Source of the DNA: an uncultured Clostridium sp.
Lineage (GTDB): Bacteria; Bacillota_A; Clostridia; TANB77; CAG-508
DNA: 39,349 nucleotides
Direction: 5' to 3'
Assembly (NCBI GenBank): GCA_947244675.1
Contig: CAMXLV010000003.1
Span: 1-39,349, forward strand
The notes beneath the pieces are model-generated. The model saw nothing but the letters and a program-made list of their open reading frames with translations, ran no database searches and was not told the DNA's origin. Shown one piece after another: positions 17,446 through 26,159 of the stretch. Position numbers and translations under genes: made by a program. The number at the start of each line of letters is the position of its first letter. The first letter of the stretch is position 1.

Positions 17446-17694
17446 CTACTAAATATCTTGTTTAATTCTTCATCAATTTTTTTATTTAATTTTTGTGTTC
17501 TTTTTCCATTTTCCCCATATTTCTTCATATATTCCTTTTGCTTTTTTATTAGTTTTTGAATTTTCTCATTTGTTGCTATTTCTAAGTTTTTCCTATATAT
17601 CTTTATTGTTTTTAGTCCGATTCTCTTTCCAGTCATAACTTTGTAATGAATTGTATATGTCTTCAAGTATAGTTATTGCAACTTGTTTTTCCAT
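17442..17694 (-). CDS. 83-aa element protein, +1 frameshift at CGG (17617..17619)
   Basis: Starting at ATG 17694 (SD AAAGGAG), the frame reads MEKQVAITILEDIYNSLQSY, then DWKEN, and meets CGG after 25 codons. Unshifted it ends eight codons later. Skipping the C gives DWKEN-G-LKTIKIYRKNLEIA and an open frame of basic helices (LIKKQKEYMKKYGENGKRTQ) to 17442. The apparent ATG-initiated ORF from 17666 has no SD and its first residues come from the wrong frame. The family is not recognised; it is small, basic and helical, perhaps nucleic-acid binding. Convergent with 17227. Confidence 0.65.
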
Positions 17695-17812
17695 TTATTG
17701 TATGCTCCTTTCTTTTTTCAACAAAAAAGTTGTTTTTCTTACACATAAGAAATTATAAACCAATTATATTATAAAATCAATAAAAATTTGTTTTTAGGGG
17801 AATAATATTTTT

Positions 17813-18076
17813 ATGAAAAGAATTACAACAAAATATAATAATAATCTAAATGTAATTGGTAAAAATGTGAAAAAATATAGAAAAGCAAAGAAAATGACTT
17901 TAGAAATATTATCTACCAAACTTCAATTATATGGTATTGATATACCAAAATCGTCATTACAAAATATTGAAGTAGGAAAAAGAATTGTAAAGGAATATGA
18001 ATTTTATGCTTTATGCAAAGTATTTAATATATCTATGGAAGAAATGCTAGAAGACTTTATAAAAGAACTTGATTAA
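17813..18076 (+). CDS. XRE-family HTH regulator
   Basis: An 87-residue helix-turn-helix protein: VIGKNVKKYRKAKKMTLEIL, then STKLQLYGIDIPKSSLQNIE and VFNISMEEMLEDF. This is the usual XRE fold. SD AGGGGAA precedes the ATG, and a hairpin terminator (18079-18107) follows the stop. A second regulator in the element after 17227; operator sites were not identified. Confidence 0.8.
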   Translation: MKRITTKYNNNLNVIGKNVKKYRKAKKMTLEILSTKLQLYGIDIPKSSLQNIEVGKRIVKEYEFYALCKVFNISMEEMLEDFIKELD

Positions 18077-18078
18077 AG

Positions 18079-18107
18079 AATCTACCTTTTTATATGGTGG
18101 ATTTTTT
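18079..18107 (+). terminator. terminator after the HTH gene
   Basis: AATCTACC ... GGTGGATT stem with a T7 tail. Confidence 0.85.
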
Positions 18108-18187
18108 TGTGTAGAACTGCTTGCACCAGCCCCCACCCATATAATGATTAAATTTCAAGCCCAACACTTAAATACAGGGGGGATATA

Positions 18188-18221
18188 AAAAGAACTAACT
18201 TATAAAAAAGCTAGTTCTTAC
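18188..18221 (-). terminator. terminator of the resolvase gene
   Basis: On the minus strand AAGAACTAG ... TTAGTTCTT is followed by TTTATA. It overlaps the last codons of the gene ending at 18211. Confidence 0.7.
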
Positions 18222-18828
18222 TTTTTTCATACTCTTTTACTATTGTATAAAATGTAGTTCTTTTTAATACGCAATGTTCCATTGTTGTTTTAGCCGTTTG
18301 TTGTCCTAGTTTCCATTTTTTATATTCTTCTTCAAAGTTGTTAGGTATATTTATTCTTTTTTTACCACCTTTATATTTTCCTTGTGCTTTTGCTATTGCT
18401 ATCCCTTGTGCTTGTCTTTCTTTTATGTTTGTTCTTTCTTGTTCTGCAACGAATGAAAGAACTTGTAATACTAAATCACTTATAAAACTTCCTAAAAGGT
18501 CTTTGTGTAAAGTAGTATTTAATAGCTCCATATCTAATACTTTTATATCTGTATACTGTGTTAGTTCTTGCCATTCTTTTTGAATTTCTTTGTAATTTCT
18601 TCCCAATCTATCAATAGACTTAATAACTAATAAATTGTTTTTAGTTCTTTTTAAAATCTGTTTAAGTAGCTGATATTGTTCTCGGTCAAAATCTTTTCCT
18701 GACTTTTTATCTATAAAAATATTTCTTTCTTCTATTCCAAAATCAAGTAACGATTTTATTTGTCTTGCTTCGTTTTGGTCTTTTGCTGATATTCTTCCAT
18801 ATCCATATTTATTTTCTATTTCTTTCAT
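18211..18828 (-). CDS. serine recombinase (resolvase/invertase family)
   Basis: A 205-residue small serine recombinase. The catalytic serine is Ser14 in GYGRISAKDQNEARQ. Further family motifs are SGKDFDREQYQLL, VIKSIDRLGRNYKEI and the E-helix region FVAEQERTNIKERQAQGIA, with a C-terminal HTH (GQQTAKTTMEHCVLKRTTFY). It would cut and rejoin DNA at short res-like sites, typically resolving multimers of a replicating element. That fits the primase-helicase module. The length is normal. The start at 18828 has only a weak SD (AGAGGAAA). Confidence 0.9.
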   Translation of the reverse strand: MKEIENKYGYGRISAKDQNEARQIKSLLDFGIEERNIFIDKKSGKDFDREQYQLLKQILKRTKNNLLVIKSIDRLGRNYKEIQKEWQELTQYTDIKVLDMELLNTTLHKDLLGSFISDLVLQVLSFVAEQERTNIKERQAQGIAIAKAQGKYKGGKKRINIPNNFEEEYKKWKLGQQTAKTTMEHCVLKRTTFYTIVKEYEKSKN

Positions 18829-19051
18829 AATTTCCTCTTTTCTGTTCGTCTTTTGGGATAACCCTGTGCAAATATATCCGTTTTTTGTGTTTTGAACTCT
18901 GTTTGAACACTTTTTATATAATTTTTAATATTCGTACAAGGTATACCCTTTTTGAACAATTTTTTAATGTTTTCCTATCCACCATTTTAAAATTATACAC
19001 ATAACATATATAATAATTATTTGCATTTTATTTCCTCGCTTTCTTTCTTGT

Positions 19052-19336
19052 TTAATTTTCTTCTATTATCTTAATTTTTATAAAAGGCTTTTCATTCTGT
19101 AAATATAAAAGCATATTATTTTTTACTTGTACTGTTTTACTGTCAAAATATACCCAGCTATCAATTATTTTTCCATCTTTTTCTGTTAATAATGTAAACG
19201 CATTACTTTGTATTATATTCGCTTTTCTTTTAATTCCTATTGCTTGAGGTTTACATTGATTATAAACCGTTTCAAATGTTAATTTGTTTTTATCTTCTTT
19301 TAATTTTCTTTTCAACATATTTTTACTATTTATCAT
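19052..19336 (-). CDS. 94-aa element protein, unknown
   Basis: Unrecognised. It starts MINSKNMLKRKLKEDKNKL, followed by a beta-rich part (NAFTLLTEKDGKIIDSWVYF, then PFIKIKIIEEN). I chose the ATG at 19336 (AAGGGAT upstream) rather than the longer frame from 19369, which would overlap the preceding gene. It lies 21 nt downstream of 19357, so probably the same operon. Confidence 0.55.
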   Translation of the reverse strand: MINSKNMLKRKLKEDKNKLTFETVYNQCKPQAIGIKRKANIIQSNAFTLLTEKDGKIIDSWVYFDSKTVQVKNNMLLYLQNEKPFIKIKIIEEN

Positions 19337-19356
19337 TTTTATCAATCCCTTCTTTT

Positions 19357-19896
19357 CTAATAATAACAAGTCATTACATCATCTTGACCGTCCCACAAAC
19401 TGCAAAATCCAAAACTATTAATTTTTATGTATATAGTGCCATTTTTTAAGCCTTTTACTTGTTTTACTGCTCCCTTTTCGTTATTTTCTATAAATTGGCT
19501 ATTTTCTAGAAATACATCTTTACAAGCTGTTACTTTATAACTATCAAATCCCGTCGTTTCTGTTGTTGTGTATGCTATTTCACGAATAACAACCTGTTTT
19601 GTTCCTTTTAGTCCTACTACTTGAAAATAATCGATGTTAGTTTGTTCATATCCCCAAGAAAAACAAAATATATCTCCAACTTTAACTCCCAGATAATTCT
19701 TTTTTTCTCTTGCTGTTCCTTTATAATCTAATTTTCTATACCAACATTTTTTTTGATTGTGCCACCTGTAACCATTGTTTTTTAATTCTTTTATAATTTC
19801 ATAATCTGGCTTGATTTCAAAATATAATTCTTCGCCTTGTTTTTCTTCATTTGTAATTATTTTACATTCTTTTTTAATTTCTTCTAATAATATCAT
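19357..19896 (-). CDS. 179-aa element protein with DpdA/LPD-like N terminus
   Basis: An N-terminal segment of about 65 residues carries NNGYRWHNQKKCWYRK, a motif common in plasmid and phage accessory proteins in which a bound 'Y/F-x-W-x-x-x-x-x-W' patch follows an alpha/beta unit. The rest is beta-rich (GDIFCFSWGYEQTNIDYFQV). The exact family is not certain. SD GGAGG. The 55-bp palindromic repeat at 19918-19972 lies just before the start and may act as its operator or be unrelated. Confidence 0.55.
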   Translation of the reverse strand: MILLEEIKKECKIITNEEKQGEELYFEIKPDYEIIKELKNNGYRWHNQKKCWYRKLDYKGTAREKKNYLGVKVGDIFCFSWGYEQTNIDYFQVVGLKGTKQVVIREIAYTTTETTGFDSYKVTACKDVFLENSQFIENNEKGAVKQVKGLKNGTIYIKINSFGFCSLWDGQDDVMTCYY

Positions 19897-19917
19897 TTTT
19901 TAATCCTCCAATTTCTT

Positions 19918-19972
19918 TACGAAACCGTCGAATTACTATAATATATAAATATAACAATTCGGCAAATTCGTA
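19918..19972. repeat. 55-bp palindromic repeat, copy A
   Basis: TACGAA...CGAATT and AATTCG...TTCGTA arms surround an A/T-only centre. Copy B, also 55 bp and in the same orientation, lies inside the primase gene at 24452-24506. By eye roughly 80% of positions agree. Copy A is intergenic, upstream of the gene starting at 19896. Confidence 0.75.
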
Positions 19973-19985
19973 TAATTTTTTATTT

Positions 19986-20297
19986 TTACATTAATTCACT
20001 TGTTATATTTTCTGTTTGTAATATTATTGATTCTTGATTCAATATTCTTTTTAAGTCTTTTATAATGTTTTTAATAACATCAATATCTATAAATAAAAAC
20101 TCAATTTTCAAGCTTTTTTCAATTGATATTGTTTTATCACTATGTACATAGTAGCCATTGGCTTCTAATATAGTAAAACCATCTACTTTATTTGCTACAA
20201 TTACATTTGTAATAATTTTGTAGGCTTGTAATGTTGATATTTCTTGAATCTTTGTTTTTTTGTCATTCAAACCCACATACAAAACATATTTTTGCAT
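19986..20297 (-). CDS. 103-aa element protein, unknown
   Basis: Starts MQKYVLYVGLNDKKTKIQEI and contains YKIITNVIVANKVDGFTILE, GYYVHSDKTISIEKSLKIEF and a helical tail. This resembles small 'lipopolysaccharide-like' or DUF-type plasmid proteins built on a ferredoxin-like fold, but I cannot name the family. SD GAGGTG. It heads the run 20297-19052 on the minus strand. Confidence 0.55.
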   Translation of the reverse strand: MQKYVLYVGLNDKKTKIQEISTLQAYKIITNVIVANKVDGFTILEANGYYVHSDKTISIEKSLKIEFLFIDIDVIKNIIKDLKRILNQESIILQTENITSELM

Positions 20298-20405
20298 AAT
20301 AAAAACACCTCACTTTCAAAATATTTTTTTGTTTAAAATATCTTGAAATTTTGGTGTTAAAATGATATTATTATATAAGAAATATTTTCAAGATATTTCA
20401 TAGGG

Positions 20406-20458
20406 CTTTTATATATGTTTAAAGTTTGCCGACTGGAAACATATATAAAAGTTTTTTT
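20406..20458 (+). terminator. 15-bp perfect hairpin with T tract (terminator or small RNA end)
   Basis: CTTTTATATATGTTT pairs perfectly with AAACATATATAAAAG around a 16-nt loop, then T7. The loop (AGTTTGCCGACTGG) closely resembles the loop of the hairpin at 27636-27678. Upstream on this strand a TTGAAA...TATTAT pair could start a short RNA; there is no ORF between them. Confidence 0.65.
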
Positions 20459-20777
20459 GTTCTTTTTTTGAACTATCTATATTTTAGCTCCATAATTTCA
20501 AAAAGTCAACACTTTTTAAAAAAATATTTTTGTTGTAAGTATTGATTTTACTAGCTTTGATGGTTTTCGACTTTTGTGTCGAATAAAATATTTGTTTGTA
20601 TATATTTTATACTATAATATCGGCTTTTTTTCGTTTTCCCCAAATATGGGGAATTTTCAATCAATCCACAAATACAGCCAATGACAATGATATAATAACG
20701 CATAATCACATAAAAATATATTATATATATTAACAATACCGTATTTTTTCAATGTTTTTACTTGCGAACAAGTGTAC

Positions 20778-20806
20778 TTGACAAATAAATTTTTTTATGA
20801 TATAAT
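20778..20806 (+). promoter_or_regulatory. consensus promoter of the methyltransferase gene
   Basis: TTGACA at 20778-20783, 17-nt spacer, TATAAT at 20801-20806. It leaves a leader of about 100 nt before the ATG. Confidence 0.85.
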
Positions 20807-20844
20807 GCAAGATAGTGAATAACCTAAAAACAGTTAGAAACACA

Positions 20845-20925
20845 AAAGTTACAAGCATTTTAGACATTTTGTAACTTTGTTGATTTTAGATAAAGAATCA
20901 ATAGAGAAAAGAGATGTCTAAAATG
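20845..20925 (+). promoter_or_regulatory. leader hairpin with loop complementary to the start codon region
   Basis: AAAGTTACAA (20845-20854) pairs perfectly with TTGTAACTTT (20869-20878). The 14-nt loop contains CATTTTAGACAT (20856-20867), the exact reverse complement of ATGTCTAAAATG (20914-20925), which is the start of the methylase coding sequence. A loop-start pseudoknot could block initiation. Confidence 0.55.
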
Positions 20926-21687
20926 GCTTTTTTTAATGAATTTTTTTGTGGAGATATTGCTCCAGCATACGAAACGAAAGATACAATATTATTTAATCAA
21001 GACTGTATGAAAGTATTAAAAGATATGAAAGACAATAGTGTTGATTTGATAGTAACCGACCCACCATACCGTATTACAAATGGTGGTGGTGGAATTACAA
21101 AAGAACGGAAAAAAGTTTTGTGGTGGCATTTTAGGTCATTCTGTTGGCACAAATACAAAAAATGCTAGGAATGGCAAGCTATTTGATTATAACGATATAA
21201 AATTCGACCAATGGTTGCCTGAAATTTACAGAGTTCTAAAGGACAATACACATTGTTATATATTCATAAATGCAAGAAATCTAAAAGAATTGTGGCAATG
21301 TGCCGAGAATGTACGGTTTTAAGTACCAACAATTAATAGTATGGGATAAAGGAAACAGCACACCTACTCAATATTATCTTAATTCTTACGAGTTGGTGCT
21401 TATGCTAAGAAAAGGAAAAGCTAAATACATAAATAATATTGGAACTAAAAATATTTTAAAAATACCTAATATAAAAGGTACTAAATCACACCCAACAGAA
21501 AAACCAGTAGAACTTATGCAAATACTTATAGAAAATTCAAGTAATGAACGGAGATATTGTCCTTGACCCATTCATTGGTAGTGGTTCAACTGCTGTCGTT
21601 TGTATTGAATCTAACAGGAAATTTGTAGGTTGTGAAATTGATAAAAAGTATTATGAAATTGCTCAAAATAGAATTATAGGCAAGTAA
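20914..21687 (+). CDS. beta-class DNA N6-adenine/N4-cytosine methyltransferase, three +1 frameshifts at CGG
   Basis: DNA-modifying enzyme using S-adenosylmethionine; about 256 residues when joined. The catalytic DPPY (motif IV) is near residue 50, a target-recognition region follows, and the SAM-binding motif (LDPFIGSGST) lies near the C terminus: the beta-class order. The sequence is open only in pieces. Breaks occur at GAA CGG AAA (21106), GTA CGG TTT (21314) and GAA CGG AGA (21549). Skipping the C each time gives ITKE-G-KKFCGG, CAENV-G-FKYQQLIVWDK and SSNE-G-DIVLDPFIGSG, all typical of the family. The downstream pieces have no SD. No restriction gene is adjacent, so it is probably an orphan methylase of the element. 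Confidence 0.85.
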
Positions 21688-22322
21688 TATACCTCTTATA
21701 TAAAAATCGTTATATGGGTATTTTGAAAGTAATTGAACTGTAATTATTATAATATAATCACTAGAACTAAAAAATCTAAAATTTGTTATTGTAGAATTTA
21801 AAAATATAGAAAATAAAAAAATGTAGGGGGAATGTAATGTTATAATCTTATATCCACCCCCATTATTCTTATCTAAAGCTCTATCTATTAAAAATTTAGA
21901 ATTAAACTTATATATATAAAATAAATCTATCTTTTTACTCATTTATTTTATTCTCTCTTTTTTCAATTTTCTAAAAATAACGGTTCCATATGGAACCATT
22001 ATACATAAAGTCCATATAGCAAAACACTTTATTCGAAAGCGTTTTAACTGTTTTTATGTATAGAACAATTGTTTTGTATTAAAATTTAAAAACAGAAAAT
22101 CTAATCAACAGTTGGCTGTGCCAACTTATGTATTTGCTCTTTATTAAGATTTAATGTTTGTAAATATTGATAGTTCGTTAATACATATTCGTCATCATTC
22201 TTTTTATTTACTCTACTTACTCCTCATATATAAGTTACTTTTACTATTTACAGAAGATGTAAAATTCCCACCAATAGAAAATAAAATCAAATTTAACAAT
22301 AAGGAAAATATTTTTATTAATT
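21688..22322. other. convergent intergenic region with inverted repeats
   Basis: About 635 bp between the convergent methylase and helicase genes. Short ORFs here lack SDs and look random. It contains a 16-bp perfect palindrome GGTTCCATATGGAACC (21982-21997) and AGTTGGC-TGT-GCCAACT (22110-22126), possible protein-binding sites or weak terminators. Confidence 0.5.
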
Positions 22323-23887
22323 TTATAATTCTTCTATATATGCACTTGATTTTTCTAAATTTTTTATTTCTGTTTCTTCTTCATTATCAATATCAAGGTC
22401 AAAAGTATTTACTAATTCTGCTTGCTCTGCTGGAAATCCACTATACAAATAAACATTACAATCAAACCTTAATAATCTTGCTCTACCAACAGCTTGTTCA
22501 ATTTCTGACTTTAAAAAATAGGTTATTATTTTTCTATAATTTTCATTATTATATGTCATAATTTTAAATGAAAAATTACTGTTTTCTATTCTTTGATAAT
22601 GTGGTTTTTCTTCTGTGATAAACTCTCCATATATTGCATATAAAAAGAATTTATATACAATATCATTCAAATACGGTAATCCCACAACCACAATATCTTT
22701 ACCGTTTTAATTTGTTCAATCCCTCAACTGCTCCGAAAGTTGTAATCTCCTAGTTCACAATATCTTTTAAATGTAATCATAGGTAATCCTTTGTGCCTAT
22801 TTCTTATTTTATCTAATAATTTTGGGTGCTTTTCTAAGCAAGCTCTACTAAATGAATATGAACAATCTTGTATTACTTTTCCTTTGTATTTATCTGGTGG
22901 AATTTCTTTATAATCAATATCTTTTTCTTCAAAATATTTCTCATAAAATTCCGATTCTAATGTAGCAGAAAGTACAAAAGTTGTCATATTAGGAATCTTT
23001 CTACAAACTAAGCAATACACCCAGTCATCATCATTATATAACCCTTGCATTTTATTCTGTTTTTCATTGTATTTGTAAATAGCATTAATGCTCAAAACAT
23101 CAAAAATATTATATATAGGCTTATTCAATTTTTCAATTTCTTCTTCTATTTTTTCTATTTGTTCTTTAGTCAAACTACCTTGATATATTGGCTTTACTGA
23201 TTTTACTTTCTTGTATGGTGCATTTAAGATTTTATCTAATTTTCTTTTTAACTCTTTACCTAAGTTACCACTTAAACATTCACAACTTGCCTTTAATGTT
23301 TTTAGCCTGAATTTTCTAATGGTTATACACTTTCTAAGAATATCCTCGTCAATGATTAATTTGTGCGTATATCTTAAATGCCAATGCAAATGAAAAAGTC
23401 TATCTTGTGTTGTTACAATATTCCCCATATAATGATTCACGATTTCGTTTTGCTCTAAATAATTTGAAATATTTTCTATATCTTTTTGGATTTCTTCTTT
23501 TTTATCTTTTGTTAATTCTTCTTTTTCTAATTCTAACTTGTCTTTTAAAGTATCAATTGACTTTGCTAAGAATTTTTTTCGAATTCCAAATGCTCCTATA
23601 TCCATAAGTCTTTTTTCCTCATTTCTTATCCTATCGTCATAAATCAATCCTAATTTTGGTGTTTTCATTATATCTTTAACTCCCATCTCTAATAAATCAT
23701 TGTATATTTGTTCTTTTAGTTCATGGGTTGGAACAGCAATAACAAATTTATCGTATAATACCTCATTCATTACTATTCCATAGGCTGTTGTCTTTCCTAA
23801 AGCTGTTTGCCCTTTTATTAAAGTTACTGGGTGTTGTTTCTTGTTAAAACTTAAATATTCTCCATAATCTCCTCTATCTCGTATCAT
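22323..23887 (-). CDS. superfamily 2-like helicase, two +1 frameshifts at CGG (22733, 22702)
   Basis: A helicase of about 520 residues once joined. Walker A is GQTALGKTT (Lys32), Walker B is LIIDED (about residue 175), motif III is VLSATLE and motif VI is QAVGRARLLR near the C terminus. The frame ends at TTT CGG AGC AGT TGA. Skipping C gives GDYNF-G-AVEGLNKLK, and ten codons later AAA CGG TAA needs the same skip to give NKLK-G-KDIVVVGLPYLND. Only this double shift joins motifs I-III to motif VI. The start follows the primase stop directly (TAA then ATG), so the two are translationally coupled. It likely unwinds DNA for element replication. Confidence 0.87.
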
Positions 23888-25613
23888 TTAAAATACCCTC
23901 TTTCTTATTTCATTTAATAACATTTCAAATCCTTTTTCTTTATCAAAATATACTACATAATCATTTAATACATATATTGAATTATTAGGTACAACCGTAT
24001 TTTTCATATTGTAATAATGTTTGCAAGTATCTTGAAAAGGACAAAAATAATTACATTTTTTAGGTTTATATCCTTGTTTTTTATTGTAATCTATCCAATA
24101 ATCCCATTTTTGGTCTTTTTCTTGGTTGTATAAGTTTGGATATTTTACTATTGTTTCTAACATTCTTTTTTCGCCACCGTCAAAATACATTAGATTTAAA
24201 CTCAATCCAAAAAGCTCTGAATGGTGCAATCTTCTTTGACCTGTAATAAAAATCTTGTACAATTCGCATTTATCTGCAACTACTTTCCAATCATTTACTT
24301 TTGTTCTTTTAATTTTAGTTTTGGTGTTGGTTGTATTATATATTTTTATTGGCTCTGGCTTTTCTGTATTTTTATTATTTTCTTTTGTTTTTGGTACTTT
24401 CTCAATATAATCATTTGACATCGAAATTTCATAAAAAGTTTGCTCATTTTCTACGAAATTGCCGAATTACTATAATATAATAATATAACGATTCGGCGTT
24501 TTCGTATAACTTTTCATTTCCAAAAACTTTTTGACATACATTACCTTTAACGCAAAAATGATAATCTGCAAACATATTCATATTATATGTATTTTCTTGC
24601 TCTGCTCTTAGCTGTTTCACTTGTTCTTTTGTTAATGTAACTTTTCTAATATGAAAAATACCATTTAACAGATTAATTCCTGTTTTTATAGAGTATTGTT
24701 TCATATTTCTAGCAAAATTTGAACTATCTTTATTTTTTAAATATTGTTCAAAAATTCTAAAAAATTTATCTAGTGGAATATTTGTACCAAATAATGGGTG
24801 TGTTTCTTCTATTGGTGTATTACTTCCGTGAAAATTACGATTTACATTTGTACAATTATTATCAAAATATTCTGGAAACATTGCTTGTAACAAAAATAAT
24901 ATTCCGTGTGCTAATTTCCAACTAAAGATTGGTACATCTAGCTTGAATATTAGTCTAAATCTTTCGCCTTTTTCTGGGTCTGAAAAAGTCTTATAAGCAA
25001 ATAAAACATTAAGGTCTAAATTAATTATTCTTTGTCTAACTTCTTCGTACATTTTCCCGTATTCTGGAGTAATATCATTTTTATTTTTGTCTTGCTTATG
25101 GTCTACATCTAGCCCAAATGTTGACATTAATATAAAATGTGATTCTTTGTTTGTTACCTTACCACCTACATTTAAAGGAAATGTTGTAACTGTGTTCTCC
25201 ATTATCCATTTTGGTGTTCCTAATGCTGTTTGATACAATAAATTCCACGCATATTCATTTTCTATTGCTCTTTCATAAGCTGTGCATTTTCCATAAATGC
25301 TATTGTAATAATCCAAGTCCAGAAATATACAGCCACAAAAGGTTTTTCCTTTTACTGCTACTTGCTCTTTTAATTGTTCTAATGAAAGCATTGTAGGTTG
25401 TAACTTTAAGCCATTTGTAATACGACCATATTCGTCCTCTGGTTTTTTTGAACGGCTTTCTGGAAATATAGAAACATAAATTGTTTTGTCTGTTAATTTA
25501 TCGGTTTGAACATTAGGTGTATCATATAAATTGAATATTTTATCTTCTGTTTCTTTATTTTTCTTTATTTGCTCTGTCCATTCTGTTAAAATACTTTTGT
25601 TATCTTCTTCCAT
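23888..25613 (-). CDS. archaeo-eukaryotic-type primase (prim-pol-like), +1 frameshift at CGG (24462..24464)
   Basis: About 574 residues when joined. The N-terminal half has the acidic catalytic pair of AEP primases in FGLDVDH and a later RLIFKLD strand. The C-terminal half carries a Cys motif (KKCNYFCPFQDTCKHY) that may bind zinc or an iron-sulfur cluster. The first frame stops after VIRQFRRK. Skipping the C in ATT CGG CAA gives IIVI-G-NFVENEQTFYEI and continues through what looks like a separate 177-aa ORF. The CGG lies in a 55-bp palindromic repeat (24452-24506). The gene is coupled to the downstream helicase. It likely primes element replication. SD AAAGGA at the ATG. Confidence 0.8.
24452..24506. 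repeat. 55-bp palindromic repeat, copy B, inside the primase gene
   Basis: The same 55-bp unit as 19918-19972. Its outer arms TACGAA/TTCGTA are identical, the inner CCGAAT/ATTCGG arms are perfect here, and the core is A/T only. Because 55 is 3n+1, its presence shifts the frame by one base, exactly offset by the +1 skip at the CGG in its own inner arm. Confidence 0.75.
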
Positions 25614-25748
25614 AAAAAATCCTTTCTATAATTTGCAAAAAGGATTTAATATGTGTTAAAATAAAGTTGCTAAACTATAAAATACAAATTAAATCCTTTT
25701 GTATTTTTTTGTGAATGGGCTAAAAAAGCCCATTCCTCTTTTATTTTT

Positions 25749-26159
25749 TTAATCTTCTGGCTCGAATTCGTAATAATTCCAGCTTTTTGCATACTCTTTT
25801 AATTTATCTTCCAATAATCTCTTTCTAAAATTAATGGAGAAACTTTAAAATCTGTTATTACAATTTTGTCTGTAACTTCAAAATCAATTACAGGCTCTAT
25901 ATAATAATAAACATCTAAATTTCCTATATTTGTATGAAATGGAGCATAATTTTTGCTTTTCATATTTTCTTCTTTTACAATTTCATCTAGTTGCAAAAAT
26001 TTCAAAAATCTATTTACAAAATTTAATTTTGTTGTTACAATATAATTGTATTGAATAATAAATAGAGTTTGCATTTTGCAACTATCTTTTTTAAATTGAA
26101 TTGTTTTCGTTTGAGTCACCAAACTTAATCAATTCTTTTTTTGTTCTTGTAACTGACAA
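25749..26159 (-). pseudogene. frameshifted element gene (two non-CGG shifts)
   Basis: Three coding-like segments in successive frames. First, TTG at 26159 opens SVTRTKKELIKFGDSNENNS. Then comes a longer frame with KMQTLFIIQYNYIVTTKLNF and PVIDFEVTDKIVITDFKV, which ends at 25799. Last is LLEDKLKEYAKSWNYYEFEP to 25749. The changes fall near homopolymer-like stretches (ATTTAAAAAA and GAAAG), not at CGG, so decay or sequence error is likelier than recoding. The gene follows the excisionase-like gene without a gap. The middle frame alone (up to 107 aa) could be a real gene. Function unknown. Confidence 0.45.

Larger units (their letters stand above)
20298..20913. other. 616-bp intergenic region rich in hairpins
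   Basis: No ORF is convincing here. The region holds a 15-bp perfect hairpin with a T run (20406-20458), TTCGAC/GTCGAA and TTCCCC/GGGGAA inverted repeats (about 20566-20655), a consensus promoter (20778-20806) and the methylase leader hairpin. It separates leftward from rightward genes and could house a replication origin. Confidence 0.5.

Noticed and set aside
21586..21942. 118-aa ORF on the minus strand
   Set aside because: Overlaps the methylase 3' end containing its conserved motif I, no good SD, composition typical of random AT-rich translation.
22154..22561. 135-aa ORF on the plus strand
   Set aside because: Mostly antisense to the helicase C terminus, no SD, low-complexity Leu/Tyr/Phe translation of AT-rich sequence.
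23888..24421. Separate 177-aa gene downstream of the primase
   Set aside because: Its ATG has no SD and the primase frame joins it smoothly upstream of that ATG through the CGG site, so it is the primase C terminus.
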